This document shows positions 45,415 to 55,908 of a stretch of DNA of 64,000 nucleotides, piece by piece. A program made the position numbers and the translations under genes. How positions within the stretch are numbered: position 1 is the stretch's first letter; each line of letters starts with the position of its first letter. Source of the stretch: a virus; IMG/VR virus record IMGVR_UViG_3300007760_001418, positions 1 to 64,000 of that record; one strand, 5' to 3'. The notes below the pieces were generated by a model. It saw only the letters and a list, made by a program, of their open reading frames with translations. It was not told the origin of the DNA and searched no databases.

Positions 45415-48400
45415 ATGGCTAATATGCTAAATGAAACAAGGCTTCAAATTGTATTGAAAAAGCTTGTAGGACGAGCTACAACTGTAGCTAAGTCTGATGA
45501 GGGTTACCTTAATGAAAAGTACCCTACAAACATTACAACATCCGCAACAACTAGTTTTGCAGAGGCACTTCCAAACGTTCCACTTCGGCCCGGGCCGACG
45601 AATGGTACCGCTGGTATTCAAGGAACCCCTGGTACTATTACTAATAGTGCTGGTGCAGAATGTAATGATGGCGGTCCCGGAATTATGTATACAGATGGAG
45701 TTGTAGAATGTGTACAGCTTGATTTTATCCCAATTGATACCAGTGTATACCCAGGCCCGGATGGCTCTAATTTACAGTATCATGCATATAAAGCCAGGTT
45801 ACCAAGTGATTACGATACCGATAGTAATAATCCAAGAGCTGGTACAACAGGGTGGAATGGTGAAGACTATCTTTATGAAACACAGGGCCGGGTTCAGTGT
45901 ATACCACCTATATTTGGATATGATGATCCGACCGGCGGAGTTTATGCACCTGGCGACGGCACAGACAAAAGAATATACCAAATAAACGTTGAGCATGCGA
46001 GCGGGCCTATAGAAAATGCCGACCTTCGTAACTGGTATTTTGATTATTATAATGGTATCTTTTTTCAAGAACGATCTTATGAAGATGACGCCGGTAATGT
46101 ATTACCTGAGCCTACAACCGGTGAGGTGTTACTTTACATCGGCGACTTTGTAGATGAAGCACTCCAGGTTGCCATGGAAATGCCGGCAGCTGACTCAGAC
46201 TGGTGGGAAGCCGGCACGTCAGGACCATTCGATACTCATCTAATTACAACATCATCAGTAGCTATCGGCACAGGTCACACAGGCATTACTGCATACGATA
46301 CTGGTAAGGATACATTCTTCTTTGTCGGTGGCACAGCTGGTAGTCGAGCAGAATGGCTAGCTGGTACGGGCGGTGCTCCTGGTGTTGCCCACTTCGGCGG
46401 GGACCTGGCACTCAGTGGAAACCTTGCAGCAGGAAGTACTGCCACAGTCTCACCTAATGTATTGGTTGCACCCTTCGCGGAAGATGAGCCACAGTTTGCA
46501 CACATAATGACTGGGTCATACATCGATATCGGAAACTTTATCGAGGGTGGTGTTAGTGGTGGGTATGCATGCCCTGCTGATCCCACATTCGGTGGAGTAA
46601 TAGCCTCGACGGAACTCTGCTATTATATTTTTGATAATGTTGAAGTTCCAGATGAAATTAATGGTGGGTATAGATCATTACAGACTGGAGACGGAATCGG
46701 TGCATGGTTAATTGATTCAACCGGCGCGCAGCTATATTGCGGATATCACGACGGAACAAGCACACCTTTTGGAAGCCTGCCGACAGAGACAATTGTCGTT
46801 CACGGCTATGATTCCAATACTCCGGGGACTAATGAATATTTTGTGTCTGGAGAAGTTCCTCAGTTTACGATTTATGACAACGTCGGTGGGAAGTGTTGGC
46901 CGGCTGAAGTTTGTGGAGCTCCTTGTGGTTTAACAGCTGCCGGTGGGTTCGCCGCCAATACGAGTAATTCACATACTACCTTACGCGGCACCGGTGTGGG
47001 CTATGATGAAGCGGGCTTTGTAGCCATCCGGCAAATCTGTCAACTAGAAAACCAACTCAGGTTCTCAGATAATAGTGTTGGTATTTTTACTGGTGGAGAA
47101 GAACCAGGCCTGTTGAACGGTGCCTTTGTCAGAGTCATTGAAGCTAGGGATGGTTCTGCAGGTGATATAGAGCTGTTAGCTGGAAAAAATAAGATCAATA
47201 CGCCCCCTGACCACCTCGGAGGTACTAGCACAAATAGGGCTGGTAATATCAACATGCTTTCTGGTGATGGAGTCTGGGAGGGTGGTGATATCAATATCAT
47301 TGCCGGCGGTTCAGGCGGGACATGGACACTAGAGGGATCAGAAACTCCGGCTAGAGAGGGTGGCCCTTTCGGTGGCGATATCAGTATATTTGCAGGAGTA
47401 GGTGCATATGCTGGTAATATTGCCATTGCTGGTGGGAAGTGTAATGGTTACTCATCAAGCAATCCAAATTATTTTGGTGGAGAAGTTACACAAAAGAGAT
47501 CTGGTGATGTATACATCGATGGTGGGAATACTGAAAGTGGTGAAAGCAAATTCCGAGCCAGTGTATTAATCAATACAGTCAAGGATCCGGGGGAAGGACC
47601 TAACTTTGGCCCGAACGGCGAGGGATGGTGCAATAGTAGGTTTGCAGAGTGGACAACAAATCAAATAGATGTTGCTGGAAATGATGTAACATTCGTCTGT
47701 AACCAAAAAGCAACTAGGCTGGCAGCGATGATGGCACCGAGTACCTCTCTTAATAAAATCTTAACAGCATGTGATTATCAAAATAATGTAGCACCTGGGG
47801 GTAGTTGGTCAGATGAAGCATTAGAGGGCCCATTTCGAATAAGGTACTCATATGCCGGGGCTGGTTCACAATACCCAACACCAACCGGATGGTCTTTACC
47901 TCCTGCCAACGATTTATGTTGGCTTATTGAATGGGGAATGATTACAGTTACTACAACGGTACCAGCCGGAGAGCAATGGGAACTAAGAATAACGAAATTT
48001 GATCAAGGGTATGGTGGTGTTACTGGAGACACAACAATCAAAGGGTTGGCAGATGCACTCTTTGATATAGCACAACTAAATAACCCAGGCCTACCGAATC
48101 CCAAATGGAGAATATCTGTCTATGGGTCGCCGACGACCCAGTATGTACCGCCCCCTCTAGTAATTCCAATTTCTTTAACTTTCGATCCCAGCATAGGGAG
48201 TAACAACACAGCAGGTACATCATTAGATTCTGGGGAGAATGGGTTTAGAGTAAGTAGTTTTCCAGATCCTGCTGATGAACTATATACGGATTCTAGGCGA
48301 GGCCTGGGTGTAGGACAACCTAACCCAGCCGCTACAATCCATATAACTGAAAATGGTAAATGGAAAGACCACCGGCCACAGTGCCCTACTGAATTCAGTT

Positions 48401-49167
48401 CCCCTATTGCAGTTGATGGTCTACAGGAACTGGACTATGGTGCACTAATGGTCACCCTCCCAGATATTTGGGGAGAATTCGGGCTTAATCAGGAAATGAC
48501 TGATCTCGTTTATAAGCTTGATCTAGCTACTAGTATTGCAATTATTGGGCTGGCTGGACAATTACAGGCTAGGCTTGGTAACGACGACGGCGATGATGTA
48601 CCACCTAAAAAGTCACCGATACCAGTATATACAGACATAGTAAAAATTGATGGTACCCTGGTTAATTCTGGATTTATTACTAATGCAAGATATGAATTGG
48701 ATACACAATTTAGGCCTGAAGAGCCACCAGTATGGCCGCCGCTTTGTCCTGATGGCAGCCAGCCACCATGTGATGAACCACATATAGAGTTTGACCCTTC
48801 CATACCAGGAATATTTGGGCAAGAAGAATTTGATAATACAGTTATGGTTGATACAACTGACATTCTTATTAAGGCCCAAGCCGATGCAAATGGCAAGGTG
48901 CTAGAATTGATACTGCCTTCTGGTATTAATTCCGTAGATGCTACAGGGGCACTGGTAAAAGAAATGTCTTATCCTGGTCTGGGAAGAGTAATACAGATAA
49001 AGGATTTCGGTGGTGAGGCTGGAACCAAGGATGGATTTGATATAAAGATTATCCCACAAGACGGTGAGTTAATCGATGGCCTTGTAGAAACAGTGCTAAA
49101 CCAACCCTACTCAAGCATAACGCTAATAGGAAATGGCCGAGATGGTTGGTCAGTGGGGGGCAGATAA
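45415..49167 (+). CDS. Large tail-fibre-like protein with beta-helix region (1250 residues)
   Basis: A FFFVGGTAGSRAEWLAG and AHFGGDLALSGNLAAGS segment echoes the previous protein. Around residues 575-690 a repeated pattern DIELLAGKN, GNINMLSGDG, GGDINIIAGGSGG, GGDISIFAGVG, GNIAIAGGKC marks a right-handed beta-helix or trimeric shaft. Before it lie disulfide-like pairs (ICQLENQL, CWPAEVCGAPCG). The last 100 residues (ITLIGNGRDGWSVGGR end) may trimerise. There is no catalytic motif. It is probably part of the same fibre as its neighbours. Confidence 0.74.
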   Translation: MANMLNETRLQIVLKKLVGRATTVAKSDEGYLNEKYPTNITTSATTSFAEALPNVPLRPGPTNGTAGIQGTPGTITNSAGAECNDGGPGIMYTDGVVECVQLDFIPIDTSVYPGPDGSNLQYHAYKARLPSDYDTDSNNPRAGTTGWNGEDYLYETQGRVQCIPPIFGYDDPTGGVYAPGDGTDKRIYQINVEHASGPIENADLRNWYFDYYNGIFFQERSYEDDAGNVLPEPTTGEVLLYIGDFVDEALQVAMEMPAADSDWWEAGTSGPFDTHLITTSSVAIGTGHTGITAYDTGKDTFFFVGGTAGSRAEWLAGTGGAPGVAHFGGDLALSGNLAAGSTATVSPNVLVAPFAEDEPQFAHIMTGSYIDIGNFIEGGVSGGYACPADPTFGGVIASTELCYYIFDNVEVPDEINGGYRSLQTGDGIGAWLIDSTGAQLYCGYHDGTSTPFGSLPTETIVVHGYDSNTPGTNEYFVSGEVPQFTIYDNVGGKCWPAEVCGAPCGLTAAGGFAANTSNSHTTLRGTGVGYDEAGFVAIRQICQLENQLRFSDNSVGIFTGGEEPGLLNGAFVRVIEARDGSAGDIELLAGKNKINTPPDHLGGTSTNRAGNINMLSGDGVWEGGDINIIAGGSGGTWTLEGSETPAREGGPFGGDISIFAGVGAYAGNIAIAGGKCNGYSSSNPNYFGGEVTQKRSGDVYIDGGNTESGESKFRASVLINTVKDPGEGPNFGPNGEGWCNSRFAEWTTNQIDVAGNDVTFVCNQKATRLAAMMAPSTSLNKILTACDYQNNVAPGGSWSDEALEGPFRIRYSYAGAGSQYPTPTGWSLPPANDLCWLIEWGMITVTTTVPAGEQWELRITKFDQGYGGVTGDTTIKGLADALFDIAQLNNPGLPNPKWRISVYGSPTTQYVPPPLVIPISLTFDPSIGSNNTAGTSLDSGENGFRVSSFPDPADELYTDSRRGLGVGQPNPAATIHITENGKWKDHRPQCPTEFSSPIAVDGLQELDYGALMVTLPDIWGEFGLNQEMTDLVYKLDLATSIAIIGLAGQLQARLGNDDGDDVPPKKSPIPVYTDIVKIDGTLVNSGFITNARYELDTQFRPEEPPVWPPLCPDGSQPPCDEPHIEFDPSIPGIFGQEEFDNTVMVDTTDILIKAQADANGKVLELILPSGINSVDATGALVKEMSYPGLGRVIQIKDFGGEAGTKDGFDIKIIPQDGELIDGLVETVLNQPYSSITLIGNGRDGWSVGGR

Positions 49168-49200
49168 TGACAACAATTATTTCTTATCGGAGATTAACTA

Positions 49201-52200
49201 ATGGCGTCTTATAGATGGTATGACGGGCAACGTATATACGATACGTTAGATGACTTGAAAGAAATAAAGACCCAGGAGGCTCCTCCATTTAAGGGTACTA
49301 TTGCTATTGTTACAAGTCCTGGATATAATTGTCCCGTTTCGAGTAACTGGGAATTATTTGATCGTGGATTTCAAAGCAAAAGAATAGAGGAAGCCCAGGG
49401 TGGTGGAGCCAGCGTTGAAGCTAATCTATGTGATCAAATTAAAGCATGGGATTATGAAAAAATCCTACAAGAAATTTTTAGACAAGAGGAAACTAGCTCT
49501 CTAGGGTTTGGGGGATATGAGGAATCAGATCCGGGCGCCGGCGGAAAAACCAGGTCCATGGCCATGGAAAATTGGGCTGCCCAACCATCTGAGAAACAAA
49601 TAAGGGCTGTATATTCAAAGCACTTGGAATATATGGATGGCGACAGAACATGGTCACCTACACTATTCGATATAAAATATATTATTGCACCTATGATGAT
49701 GCGGTCACTTGGCAAGGAAGATGAAGATCTAGATTTAAGCGATCTCTATAAAAAGCTAATTGAGAGCCTGCTAAAGTCGACATACTCAGAGGTAGGTGAA
49801 AGATATGATTGCCTAAATGCCGCTCTAGACAGTGGCAGGTTCACAGCAATGCAAAGCTTTAGGGATGGTTTTATTACGAAGTCCGTTGAAGTTCAGGCCG
49901 GGGGATGGGTTGATTATGCCATGTACACCCAAGGTGCACAACAAACTTCAGAGAATGGATATTATGGTAATGCTGAGTCACAAGCTTTCCAGGCTGAAGC
50001 AACATATGGCCAGGTGGCCTCACAAACTTCCGAGGATGATTGGAAAAACCAGGCCCAGCAAGCACAACAGGATTCTGCACCTCAAACTAAAATTGAAGAG
50101 CAACAGCTAGGTCCAATCATAAGTTGCCTATCGGCTGGTGGTGAAGTTTTACTGCCTTGGGTTATGGATACGGAGGGGAAGGGTCAACCTATCGGATGGG
50201 TTGTTAATCCAGAAATTCCTGGTGCTATGGGAATTGATAGACCATTGGGGGAAGGCACTGTCCACCCCATGGGTCGGGAAACCACCTACATTTTTACTAG
50301 CCGTATTAATGTTGATCCGATGTTATTTCCAATCCCGGATGAGCTTAACCGATACCTAAAGACAGAAGAAAAGGTACAAGGACCGGTTGCAATAAGCTAT
50401 GCATATATCCAAGGGCAATGGGCACTGTATTCTGACCGTGATCCTAAAAGTAAGGGATTAGTACTAGATAAGCCAGAAGAAAACCAACAAGATGATCTAA
50501 CATTAGAGTATTCTGTTGATGGCAATGACTGGATCGAAGTTATTAATCATCCCGCTGATGATAATGAGCAGCCCGCGGTTCGCATGCGGAGAGGTGAAAA
50601 TCCCTGGCGTGTACATGGGGTGGTCATTGACTCAGACGAAGAATTCTATATAAGGTTTGTACAAAAAAGCTTTAATAGAGGAAGCCACCGGGTATCTGAT
50701 GAGTGGTCAATTGATGATGTTATTGTATGCGGCCTCGGCGGTGATGGTGAGTCCGCGGAAGTAAAGCAGGGTGAACCAAGATCAGGTGAAGGAACAAAGG
50801 AAGATTGTCTAGAGTATTGTGGACCAGGTACCGGTATTGGTGTCTATGTTTGGATTCCAACCATGCGACTCGAGGATGCCTGGATAGAGTTGCAGGGTGG
50901 CTCATGTCATGATGTATCATTTAGTGAAGAACAAGAAGATGCAATCGGAATTGGTAGATTTGTCGTTCGACCGAATGATAGACAGGGTGGCACTACAAAT
51001 AATCCTGAGAGTAATGGCGGGCCGGGAGACACCGGCCGGTGGGTAAGTGTAATCCCATCAGCATTATGGAAAAGACTATTAGGTCCAGAGCGACTCGAAA
51101 CACATGTAATGTCACACCAAGATTGTCTTGCTGTATGTGATGGACCCCCTATTTCCAATAGTGCGGGTGGTGAGTATTATGGTGAGAAAGCGTTTGATAC
51201 ATTTGATGGATTTGATACACTTTTACTTAAGCCTACCCCTCTCCGTCATGATGGATATGGGATATATGGTGGTGTCTGGTTACCAAAATTAGGAAATGAG
51301 GGCGATGAAGTAGAGATTCATGTGACCGCAGCAATAAATGCTTGGGGGGCAGGGGTTTATGAATTTGAAACCGACACAACACCGGCTGTTGTTATTATGG
51401 TTCTTGACAGTTATGATTCCAACGGTGATGGGATCCCAGACGGTGATGGGTGGAATGGAACCGTATTACGGTTAAAGAATGTTGAGACAAATGAATTAGT
51501 AGATGGTGAGATTACTCTGCTGGATGGTGCCACCGGCGAAATTATGTTTACGTCTTTACAACCGGAGACTAAGTATCGGCTTTGGTGCCAAGAAGAAGGG
51601 AACTGGTCCTATGAAATAGGGATGGAAATTAAGGATCAAGATTCTGGAAGTGTATTACTCAATATTCCATTTGGTAGTATTACTGAAGCTGATCTGGCAC
51701 CCGGTCATGATGTTAATAATTCTGGTGGTAATGGTGGTGGCAATGACGGGCCACCTGAAATAACTGGGGAAGGACTCACTTTAAGAGTTTATTGTGGCAC
51801 TGGTATTGAAGCCTATAGTAACACAGAGGTAATGATCCAGAACTCAGAATTACTGGGTGAAGTTGAAGCCGATATGACAGGGATTGTAATCCCTGCAGGG
51901 CAGACTAAAGAACTGGGATTGAATCTTAAACTTAAAGCAATTCCTTGGGATTACCCAGAAGGCATGCCACCTGAAGCTATTGAGCAGTGTGACAGTCTTT
52001 GGAAGCAAATAGAAGATGCAAAGGCACAATGTCAGGCGACCGAGGCTTTATTAGCGGAGTTATACGTTACATATCATGAAAACGACTGTAATGGTGAGGG
52101 TGACCCAGAACTTTGTGCACAAATACAAGGACAGATTACAGAAGCCCAAGCTGAGCTAGAGGGTCTAAATGAGCATATATCACAATTAACATATGGGTAT

Positions 52201-55200
52201 AGCAATAGTTGCCAACAGGATGGTGGATGGACAGCAAGAGAATCAACAATTACAGGTTCAAGAGCACTAAGGGGTATAATACCGGTTAGCCCTTACCCTA
52301 CGAGGCTAGGGCCGGCAAATGATAAGTGGCATTGTTTTAGAAATAGCCAGCACTTAAGTAATTGGTTTTCTTCAGCACATGTGACGAATCCAGGCGGGGA
52401 TGGTTGGGCTTGTGATAAGTCAATCTTTGTGACATGGCAATGGGGCACCAGCGGGGACAATATGGGCTGGCAACCCAATCCAGATGCAGGGTATAATATT
52501 GCCTTGACCCAATTTAACATGAATGTCCAGGTACCGGTATGTAGTGAACAATTACTGGATAGTGGTAAAGAATGCAATCCAATGGGTTGTACAGATCAAG
52601 ATGCATGTAACTATAATGAGAATGCAACAATAGATGATGGCAGTTGCATGTTTGAAGATTGTTTCGGGGAATGCGGTGGAGATGCTGTTGACTTAGGTTG
52701 CGGTTGCGGAGAGCCTGCTCCCACGTATGTCTGCGATAATTCATCTGAGCTAGTTTGTGAAGAATGTGATTGTCCACCGCCCACAGCTTTTAATCATTCT
52801 GCCGGTATGAATGAAGATGAATCATACACGGCTACAATTACAGGTAGCGGGCATAATGCAGGCTGGACGGTCAGCAGTTACCCTACAAGTGGAAGCGTTA
52901 CACTCGATTCGGATACTGGCGAGTTCACCTACGTACCTAACGAGGAGTTCTCTGGAAATGATAGCTTCGTCGCTAAGATTACAGACAGTTGTGGAAGAAC
53001 TGCATATGCAGATGTTAACATTATTGTTACCCCAGTAAATGATCCGCCTATTGCAATTATCGGACATGACATGGAAGATGGTGATGGTGGTGGTGGCAGC
53101 AATAATATCACTATAACAAATATAGAGGCAGTGAACTTAGAACTGAATGCGTCGGCCTCATATGATGTCGATAATTCTCCAGGAGATCTAACATATCGTT
53201 GGACGTCAGCAATAGCACCTGGTAGTTCATGTACTAGTGATGATACTTGCCAAGAAGGGTATTATTGTGATATGGGGACATGTCAACCCATAGTACTTTC
53301 GGAAGGAATTACATTTAAGCCATGGAGCTCCGTCGACGCGTCCCAAATTGGACCGGGATCCTATACATACTTCTTAGTTGCTTCTGACCCCCAGACAGAT
53401 TCTGCAGCAGATAGCATTACAATTATCGTACTACCAAATTTGGGTTGTACAGAGACGTCGGCATGCAACTATAATGAGAATGCCAATGTTGATGACGGCA
53501 CCTGCGAGTTCGCTGGTGAATGCTATGATTGCTTTGGGAATTGCATATGCGAAGAAGATTGCTTTGGAGAATGTGGCGGGGCCGCTGTAGAAGATGATTG
53601 CGGCGAGTGCAACGGAGATAATAGCACATGTTCCGGCTGTACAGACGATACAGCATGTAATTATGACCCTAGTGCAACCATTGATGATGGCAGTTGCCAA
53701 TATGCAGATTGGGAATGCTGGGACGGAAGCTTCGTTTGTGAAGAAACATTATGTCCACCCGCGGTATTTTGTTTAGGCGCAGAGTGGGATGCAGAACAAG
53801 GGCAAGAAGGTGCACTTGGCCTAACATTCAAATGGCCAGAAGAGCCTGAAATCGTCGGATTCCAGATCGGACTTGACGCCGGCGCCGGCTTTAACTTAAG
53901 AAATGTATTTGGTGGAGCAGCAGGAGAAGCTGGTTTCAATATATCTCACTCTGGTGGCGGAACTATAGTTGCATTTTCAAATGCAGGGTCATCAATCCGT
54001 GGAAGTGATTGTAACGGCACACCTCTAATCTATCTTGATTTTATAGGGGAACTAGGGCCAAACTTTGTTAATAATGTATATGTACAATTCCTTGTAAGTG
54101 ACCCACTGTTTATTGTCAATTACCAGGATAATACAAACGGTGGTGTTGTACAACTCGACCTTGGGTGTTGTGAGAATGATCGGGCAACGAATGACCCACG
54201 AAAATCTGGTTGTGATAATGTTAAAGGATCTGGAACAACATACGATGACTGCGGCATATGCCGAGACCTTAAAGATCCGGATTGGAATTCCACGTGCCTC
54301 GACTGTAATGACGTCCCGGGTGGTACCGCAGAAATAGATGATTGCGGCGACTGTTGGGAAAATGGGCGCGAGAATGCTAATTGGAATAGTAAAGATGAAG
54401 GCTGTGGTTGTGGCAACGGTGCGAAGATAGCTAGCGGTAAGAATAAAGGTTGTTGTCCGGATGAAGCTGTCAACAATGTTGGTTGTGGTTGCGATGAGTC
54501 CGGTAATGCAATCAGTAAGAAGCAAAACGGTTGTTGCCCAGGTGTGGCCAAGGGAGATTGTGATTGTGATGAATCTGGCCAGAGGGTCGACGTCGATGCA
54601 GACAATTGTTGCCCAGATGGAAAAGGACCGGATGGTGAAGAAAAAGACTGCGCCGATGAATGTGGTGGCCCAAAGAAATCAGATGAATGTAATGACTGCG
54701 AAGATCCCGCTAGCAATGATTGGGTATCGGTATCCACAAACTTTAGCTTAGGTGCACCATGTGATTGTGATCCGGTAGTAAATTGGGATGAATGTGAAAA
54801 CTGCCCAAGCGATGACAACTATCAAGCACCAAAGGCTTATCCTGCAATTAACCCAACTGATGGGCCTTGTTGCCCGGGTGATCCAGGATATGGAAATCTT
54901 AAGCCTCAAAAACAAGAAAACATTGGTAAACCATGTAACTGTGCCGGCGACGTATGGGACTGCAGGGGCATATGTGGCGGTGGTGCTATCGATGAAGGGT
55001 GTGGATGTGGCAATGGTCCGGTAAATGCTGAAACAGGATGTTGTGACAAGGGTCCAAGGAAGAATAAAGGGCCGAATGGCGAAGCCCCCGATTGTGCAGG
55101 TAAATGTGGCGGCTCAGCTACTGAAGATGATTGCAGTAATTGTAGTGACATCAGTGAAGGTGACGATGGTTGGAATGATTGTTGGGACTGTGAAGGTACA

Positions 55201-55689
55201 GCACATGGCACCGCTACTGACGAAGGTTGTGGTTGCGGCAACGGGCCGGTAAATGCTGAAACAGGCTGTTGCGATAAAGGACCGAATAAGGGCAAAGGCC
55301 CGAACGGTGAGAAGGCAGACTGTACAGGCAAATGTGGCGGCACCACAGAGCCGGATTGCAATGATGATTGTGGTGGATCAGCCTTTATCGACGATTGTGA
55401 CGAATGTGTTGGCGGGAAAACGGGCAAATTAGCAAATTGGAAACATGGTGACTGTGGTACATGTGACGGTGCCAACGTCGATCAAGATGGCTGCTGCCCG
55501 AATGGCAAGACACCGGAAGGCGACCCATGTCCAGATCCAGACCTAGTCACTAGTGACCCATGTGATAACGTCGTTTGTATGCATCCAAAATATTGTGTTG
55601 ACGGTCAATGTGTACAAGATGGCGGTGATGATGGCCATGGCCTCCCCGGGGATACCGATGGGTGGAGTGGCGTTGAAAGCTTGCCCTAG
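49201..55689 (+). CDS. Giant multidomain adhesin-like fibre protein (2162 residues)
   Basis: The N-terminal third is unrecognised and beta-rich, with possible galactose-binding-like parts (WSIDDVIVCGLGG, VHGVVIDSDEEFYIRF). Around residue 1195-1285 is a cadherin-like domain (GSVTLDSDTGEFTYVPN, VTPVNDPPIA). GCTD-xx-ACNY-x8-DDGSC/TC repeats lie near residues 1128, 1414 and 1478; this motif is typical of Bacteroidota surface proteins. From about 1650 to 2130 is a cysteine-rich region with near-identical blocks (CGCGNGPVNAETGCCDKGP twice). A role as host-binding spike is likely; the cysteine region would need oxidation outside the cell. Confidence 0.75.
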   Translation: MASYRWYDGQRIYDTLDDLKEIKTQEAPPFKGTIAIVTSPGYNCPVSSNWELFDRGFQSKRIEEAQGGGASVEANLCDQIKAWDYEKILQEIFRQEETSSLGFGGYEESDPGAGGKTRSMAMENWAAQPSEKQIRAVYSKHLEYMDGDRTWSPTLFDIKYIIAPMMMRSLGKEDEDLDLSDLYKKLIESLLKSTYSEVGERYDCLNAALDSGRFTAMQSFRDGFITKSVEVQAGGWVDYAMYTQGAQQTSENGYYGNAESQAFQAEATYGQVASQTSEDDWKNQAQQAQQDSAPQTKIEEQQLGPIISCLSAGGEVLLPWVMDTEGKGQPIGWVVNPEIPGAMGIDRPLGEGTVHPMGRETTYIFTSRINVDPMLFPIPDELNRYLKTEEKVQGPVAISYAYIQGQWALYSDRDPKSKGLVLDKPEENQQDDLTLEYSVDGNDWIEVINHPADDNEQPAVRMRRGENPWRVHGVVIDSDEEFYIRFVQKSFNRGSHRVSDEWSIDDVIVCGLGGDGESAEVKQGEPRSGEGTKEDCLEYCGPGTGIGVYVWIPTMRLEDAWIELQGGSCHDVSFSEEQEDAIGIGRFVVRPNDRQGGTTNNPESNGGPGDTGRWVSVIPSALWKRLLGPERLETHVMSHQDCLAVCDGPPISNSAGGEYYGEKAFDTFDGFDTLLLKPTPLRHDGYGIYGGVWLPKLGNEGDEVEIHVTAAINAWGAGVYEFETDTTPAVVIMVLDSYDSNGDGIPDGDGWNGTVLRLKNVETNELVDGEITLLDGATGEIMFTSLQPETKYRLWCQEEGNWSYEIGMEIKDQDSGSVLLNIPFGSITEADLAPGHDVNNSGGNGGGNDGPPEITGEGLTLRVYCGTGIEAYSNTEVMIQNSELLGEVEADMTGIVIPAGQTKELGLNLKLKAIPWDYPEGMPPEAIEQCDSLWKQIEDAKAQCQATEALLAELYVTYHENDCNGEGDPELCAQIQGQITEAQAELEGLNEHISQLTYGYSNSCQQDGGWTARESTITGSRALRGIIPVSPYPTRLGPANDKWHCFRNSQHLSNWFSSAHVTNPGGDGWACDKSIFVTWQWGTSGDNMGWQPNPDAGYNIALTQFNMNVQVPVCSEQLLDSGKECNPMGCTDQDACNYNENATIDDGSCMFEDCFGECGGDAVDLGCGCGEPAPTYVCDNSSELVCEECDCPPPTAFNHSAGMNEDESYTATITGSGHNAGWTVSSYPTSGSVTLDSDTGEFTYVPNEEFSGNDSFVAKITDSCGRTAYADVNIIVTPVNDPPIAIIGHDMEDGDGGGGSNNITITNIEAVNLELNASASYDVDNSPGDLTYRWTSAIAPGSSCTSDDTCQEGYYCDMGTCQPIVLSEGITFKPWSSVDASQIGPGSYTYFLVASDPQTDSAADSITIIVLPNLGCTETSACNYNENANVDDGTCEFAGECYDCFGNCICEEDCFGECGGAAVEDDCGECNGDNSTCSGCTDDTACNYDPSATIDDGSCQYADWECWDGSFVCEETLCPPAVFCLGAEWDAEQGQEGALGLTFKWPEEPEIVGFQIGLDAGAGFNLRNVFGGAAGEAGFNISHSGGGTIVAFSNAGSSIRGSDCNGTPLIYLDFIGELGPNFVNNVYVQFLVSDPLFIVNYQDNTNGGVVQLDLGCCENDRATNDPRKSGCDNVKGSGTTYDDCGICRDLKDPDWNSTCLDCNDVPGGTAEIDDCGDCWENGRENANWNSKDEGCGCGNGAKIASGKNKGCCPDEAVNNVGCGCDESGNAISKKQNGCCPGVAKGDCDCDESGQRVDVDADNCCPDGKGPDGEEKDCADECGGPKKSDECNDCEDPASNDWVSVSTNFSLGAPCDCDPVVNWDECENCPSDDNYQAPKAYPAINPTDGPCCPGDPGYGNLKPQKQENIGKPCNCAGDVWDCRGICGGGAIDEGCGCGNGPVNAETGCCDKGPRKNKGPNGEAPDCAGKCGGSATEDDCSNCSDISEGDDGWNDCWDCEGTAHGTATDEGCGCGNGPVNAETGCCDKGPNKGKGPNGEKADCTGKCGGTTEPDCNDDCGGSAFIDDCDECVGGKTGKLANWKHGDCGTCDGANVDQDGCCPNGKTPEGDPCPDPDLVTSDPCDNVVCMHPKYCVDGQCVQDGGDDGHGLPGDTDGWSGVESLP
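54998..55340 (+). repeat. Internal duplication in the giant fibre gene
   Basis: Two roughly 115-base units starting near 54998 and 55229 encode the same block (CGCGNGPVNAETGCC, KGP, GEK/APDC, GKCGG) and differ mainly at third codon positions. This indicates an older duplication kept by selection on the protein. Confidence 0.7.
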
Positions 55690-55908
55690 ACTTCGGCTAA
55701 TTAGTATACTGGTTCAACACTGTATTAGAAATAAAGAAAAATAAGAATAAAGAATAACTGATTACTGATTAGCTGTATTCTGTATCTGATATATAGATCT
55801 ACTATGGCTCATGAGAATGTATAATCAACTATACAAACTTTTTTTCCTGGGTACCTTATCATAGAATGAATAAGTTGTGCCAAAGGGTACTACCCAGGAG
55901 AAATAATT
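55690..55908. other. AT-rich spacer with a hairpin over the next ribosome site
   Basis: No gene is seen. A-rich sequence follows the giant fibre gene. TATAAT at 55820 lacks a good -35. CCTGGGTA 55846-55853 pairs with TACCCAGG 55891-55898, and the AGG of that arm is the first half of the AGGAG for the GTG at 55909, so the fold could restrain translation of the glycosyltransferase. Confidence 0.5.

Noticed and set aside
54998-55340. CRISPR-like repeat array
   Set aside because: The repeats are in frame inside a gene, 115 bases long, only two copies, and lack regular spacers.
54120-55475. Long minus-strand open frames in the cysteine-rich region of the giant fibre gene
   Set aside because: They consist of Ser/Pro/Gln repeats that mirror the Cys/Gly/Asp codons of the plus strand.
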